Below are positions 63,502-64,000 of a stretch of 64,000 nucleotides of DNA, one piece after another; positions within the stretch are counted from its first letter, which is position 1; each line of letters opens with the position of its first letter. This DNA comes from Albifimbria verrucaria (taxonomy: Eukaryota; Ascomycota; Sordariomycetes; Hypocreales; Stachybotryaceae). The notes beneath the pieces are model-generated. The model was not told where the DNA came from and ran no database searches. It saw only the letters and a program-made list of their open reading frames with translations. The stretch spans positions 7,192,001 through 7,256,000 of the forward strand of contig JAHREC010000013.1 of the NCBI GenBank assembly GCA_020081605.1, given 5' to 3'. The position numbers and the translations under genes are program-made.

Positions 63502-64000
63502 TGAAATTATATTTAATAAGGGACAGAATCTTTAAAGTTAGGTAATTATACTATTCGTATTATTATGGGTGGATAGAACTGTCGTTTTACAATGTTTGAC
63601 GTGTGTAGATTTCCTTTTATATTGGTAAATGAAACCTGGTTGGATACATGCAGGTCTGGAATGATTCCATAAGAACAACCAACCTCGCATACTCAATGCA
63701 TAGAATATTCTTGCCGCTTGATCCGAAGAGGGTTATTGCTGCAACCCTTCTTGACTCATCTAACATATGATTGGTAGATTAGATGTGGAAACACGGTCCA
63801 GATTTGTCAGCCTCAAGTGCATCTTATTAATTGGAAGAAGGATGTAATTTTTCGATAGATATAATAAAGAGTTAAGTTTATTAAACGCTACATTACTTAT
63901 ACCCATTGGCTAAGTCGTGTCTGTGGAGTAAACTCTGAGGCTAACTATAATACCGAGCCTTTATAGTTAGTACCTAAAATGCGGCCCAGTCTCTGATTAT
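63502..64000. other. Intergenic at the window end
   Basis: This is presumed promoter of the MDR gene; no other feature is seen. Confidence 0.5.

Overview
The window is nuclear DNA from a filamentous ascomycete (Pezizomycotina). Genes carry many short GT-AG introns of about 45-75 nt with CTAAC-like branch sites. The gene families are typical of such fungi: Zn2Cys6 factors, a highly reducing polyketide synthase, a PTH11-type receptor, a berberine-bridge-type oxidase, GMC oxidoreductase, OCH1 glycosyltransferase and DUF3435. Several blocks of nearly pure A+T look like repeat-induced point mutation (RIP) or AT-isochore filler. I cannot name the species.

Layout. 0.4-6.5 kb holds three broken genes: a Zn2Cys6 regulator, an alpha/beta hydrolase and a short-chain dehydrogenase (SDR). 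9.2-15.9 kb holds an intact secreted esterase, an SDR, a PTH11-like seven-helix membrane protein and a GDSAG-type hydrolase. 17.7-34.8 kb is the core of a secondary-metabolite cluster: a KS-AT-DH-(vestigial MT)-psiKR-ER-KR-ACP polyketide synthase, a Zn2Cys6 regulator, an FAD monooxygenase, a relic of a DUF3435 recombinase-type gene, and a secreted FAD (BBE-type) oxidase. 35.9-44.1 kb is AT-rich and gene-poor; it carries two small secreted-protein genes, one enclosed between two long AT blocks. 44.9-63.5 kb carries a GMC oxidoreductase, an SDR whose catalytic Tyr codon is a stop, an MFS exporter divergent from a bZIP factor, an OCH1-like mannosyltransferase, a truncated thiolase and an intact zinc-free MDR reductase.

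Likely joint role (inference). The synthase makes a reduced chain. The FAD monooxygenase, BBE oxidase and possibly the GMC, SDR, hydrolase and MDR enzymes modify it. The Zn2Cys6 and bZIP proteins regulate and the MFS protein exports. Two regulator-type promoters, those of the Zn2Cys6 gene and the FAD monooxygenase, share closely paired CCGCGG palindromes.

The strongest structural signal is that almost every multi-domain gene is broken by single-base frameshifts. In every case I could resolve (about 45), the coherent protein frame returns if one base is added at a short homopolymer; none needs a base removed. This points to systematic homopolymer under-calling in the assembly rather than mass pseudogenisation, although a few genes (SDR at 5.4 kb, SDR at 50.9 kb, thiolase) also show genuine decay. 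Coordinates below are gene spans including introns.
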